Assembly: GCA_035637315.1 (NCBI GenBank)
Contig: DASPXK010000341.1
Location: 1-5,140 of the forward strand
DNA from: DASPXK01 sp035637315
GTDB lineage: Bacteria; Chloroflexota; UBA6077; JACCZL01
Direction of reading: 5' to 3'
DNA length: 5,140 nt
The position numbers and the translations under genes are program-made. Positions 5,048 through 5,140 of the stretch are shown here, piece by piece; the stretch's first letter is position 1; every line of letters begins with the position of its first letter. The notes beneath the pieces were generated by a model. It was not told where the DNA came from, ran no database searches, and was given only the letters and a program-made list of their open reading frames with translations.

Positions 5048-5140
5048 ATGCAGCTCAGGGGAAGCCATCCCGTGCGAGGTCGTCCAAGAGCGACGTGGCA
5101 CTTGGCGGTAGGTCTCGCCGCCGCGCTGCTCCTACCCATC
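5048..5140 (+). CDS. Start of an exported or membrane-anchored protein (runs off right edge)
   Basis: Only 31 codons are visible, all open. The N-terminus carries several arginines and histidines (MQLRGSHPVRGRPRATWH) followed from residue 19 by a hydrophobic run, LAVGLAAALLLPI. This is the shape of a signal peptide or N-terminal membrane anchor; there is no twin-arginine motif, and a lipoprotein cysteine would lie beyond the edge. The perfect ribosome binding site and the divergent promoter region support it being a gene. A solute-binding protein of an ABC importer feeding the amidohydrolase is a reasonable guess, but the visible part cannot show it. Confidence 0.6.
   Translation, partial: MQLRGSHPVRGRPRATWHLAVGLAAALLLPI

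Overview
The window is GC-rich bacterial DNA with dense, mostly short-spaced genes, strong GGAGG-type ribosome binding sites and long spurious open frames opposite the real genes. The gene mix (an MmgE/PrpD protein, a DrrA/DrrB-type ABC exporter, an M20 amidohydrolase, a PIN-domain toxin whose partner carries an excisionase-like helix-turn-helix) and the 7-base-phased intergenic repeats would fit a GC-rich Chloroflexota lineage such as Thermomicrobia. That placement is an impression, not a demonstration; actinobacterial or other GC-rich soil or metagenomic origins remain possible.

Layout. Positions 1-580 (minus) hold the N-terminal 193 residues of an MmgE/PrpD-family protein that runs off the left edge. 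Positions 581-767 are a gene-free gap rich in small palindromes and 7-base repeats, ending in a 14-bp hairpin that touches the stop codon of the next gene. Positions 768-2581 (minus) hold a two-gene ABC exporter operon: an ATPase starting at a GTG at 2581, then a six-helix ABC-2 permease, joined by an ATGA stop/start overlap. Positions 2582-2727 are a divergent control region. Positions 2728-3613 (plus) hold a two-gene toxin-antitoxin module: a helix-turn-helix protein overlapping a VapC-like PIN toxin by 8 bases. The toxin gene meets an M20 amidohydrolase gene (3610-4857, minus) tail to tail, their stop codons overlapping. Positions 4858-5047 are a second divergent control region. At 5048 (plus) an exported or membrane-anchored protein begins and runs off the right edge.

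How the genes work together. The ATPase and permease almost certainly form one exporter. The helix-turn-helix protein and PIN protein almost certainly form one autoregulated toxin-antitoxin unit. The amidohydrolase and the divergently transcribed exported protein share a control region with mirrored GATAGAATG boxes and may belong to one uptake/catabolism function, but the exported protein is too truncated to identify. The MmgE/PrpD gene has no clear functional tie to the exporter.

No RNA gene, CRISPR array, insertion sequence or transposase was seen. No entirely new system is evident. The best candidates for a second look are the less usual antitoxin type, the 7-base-phased repeat cluster at 651-769, and a recurrent GATA(C/G)AATG promoter-like box.
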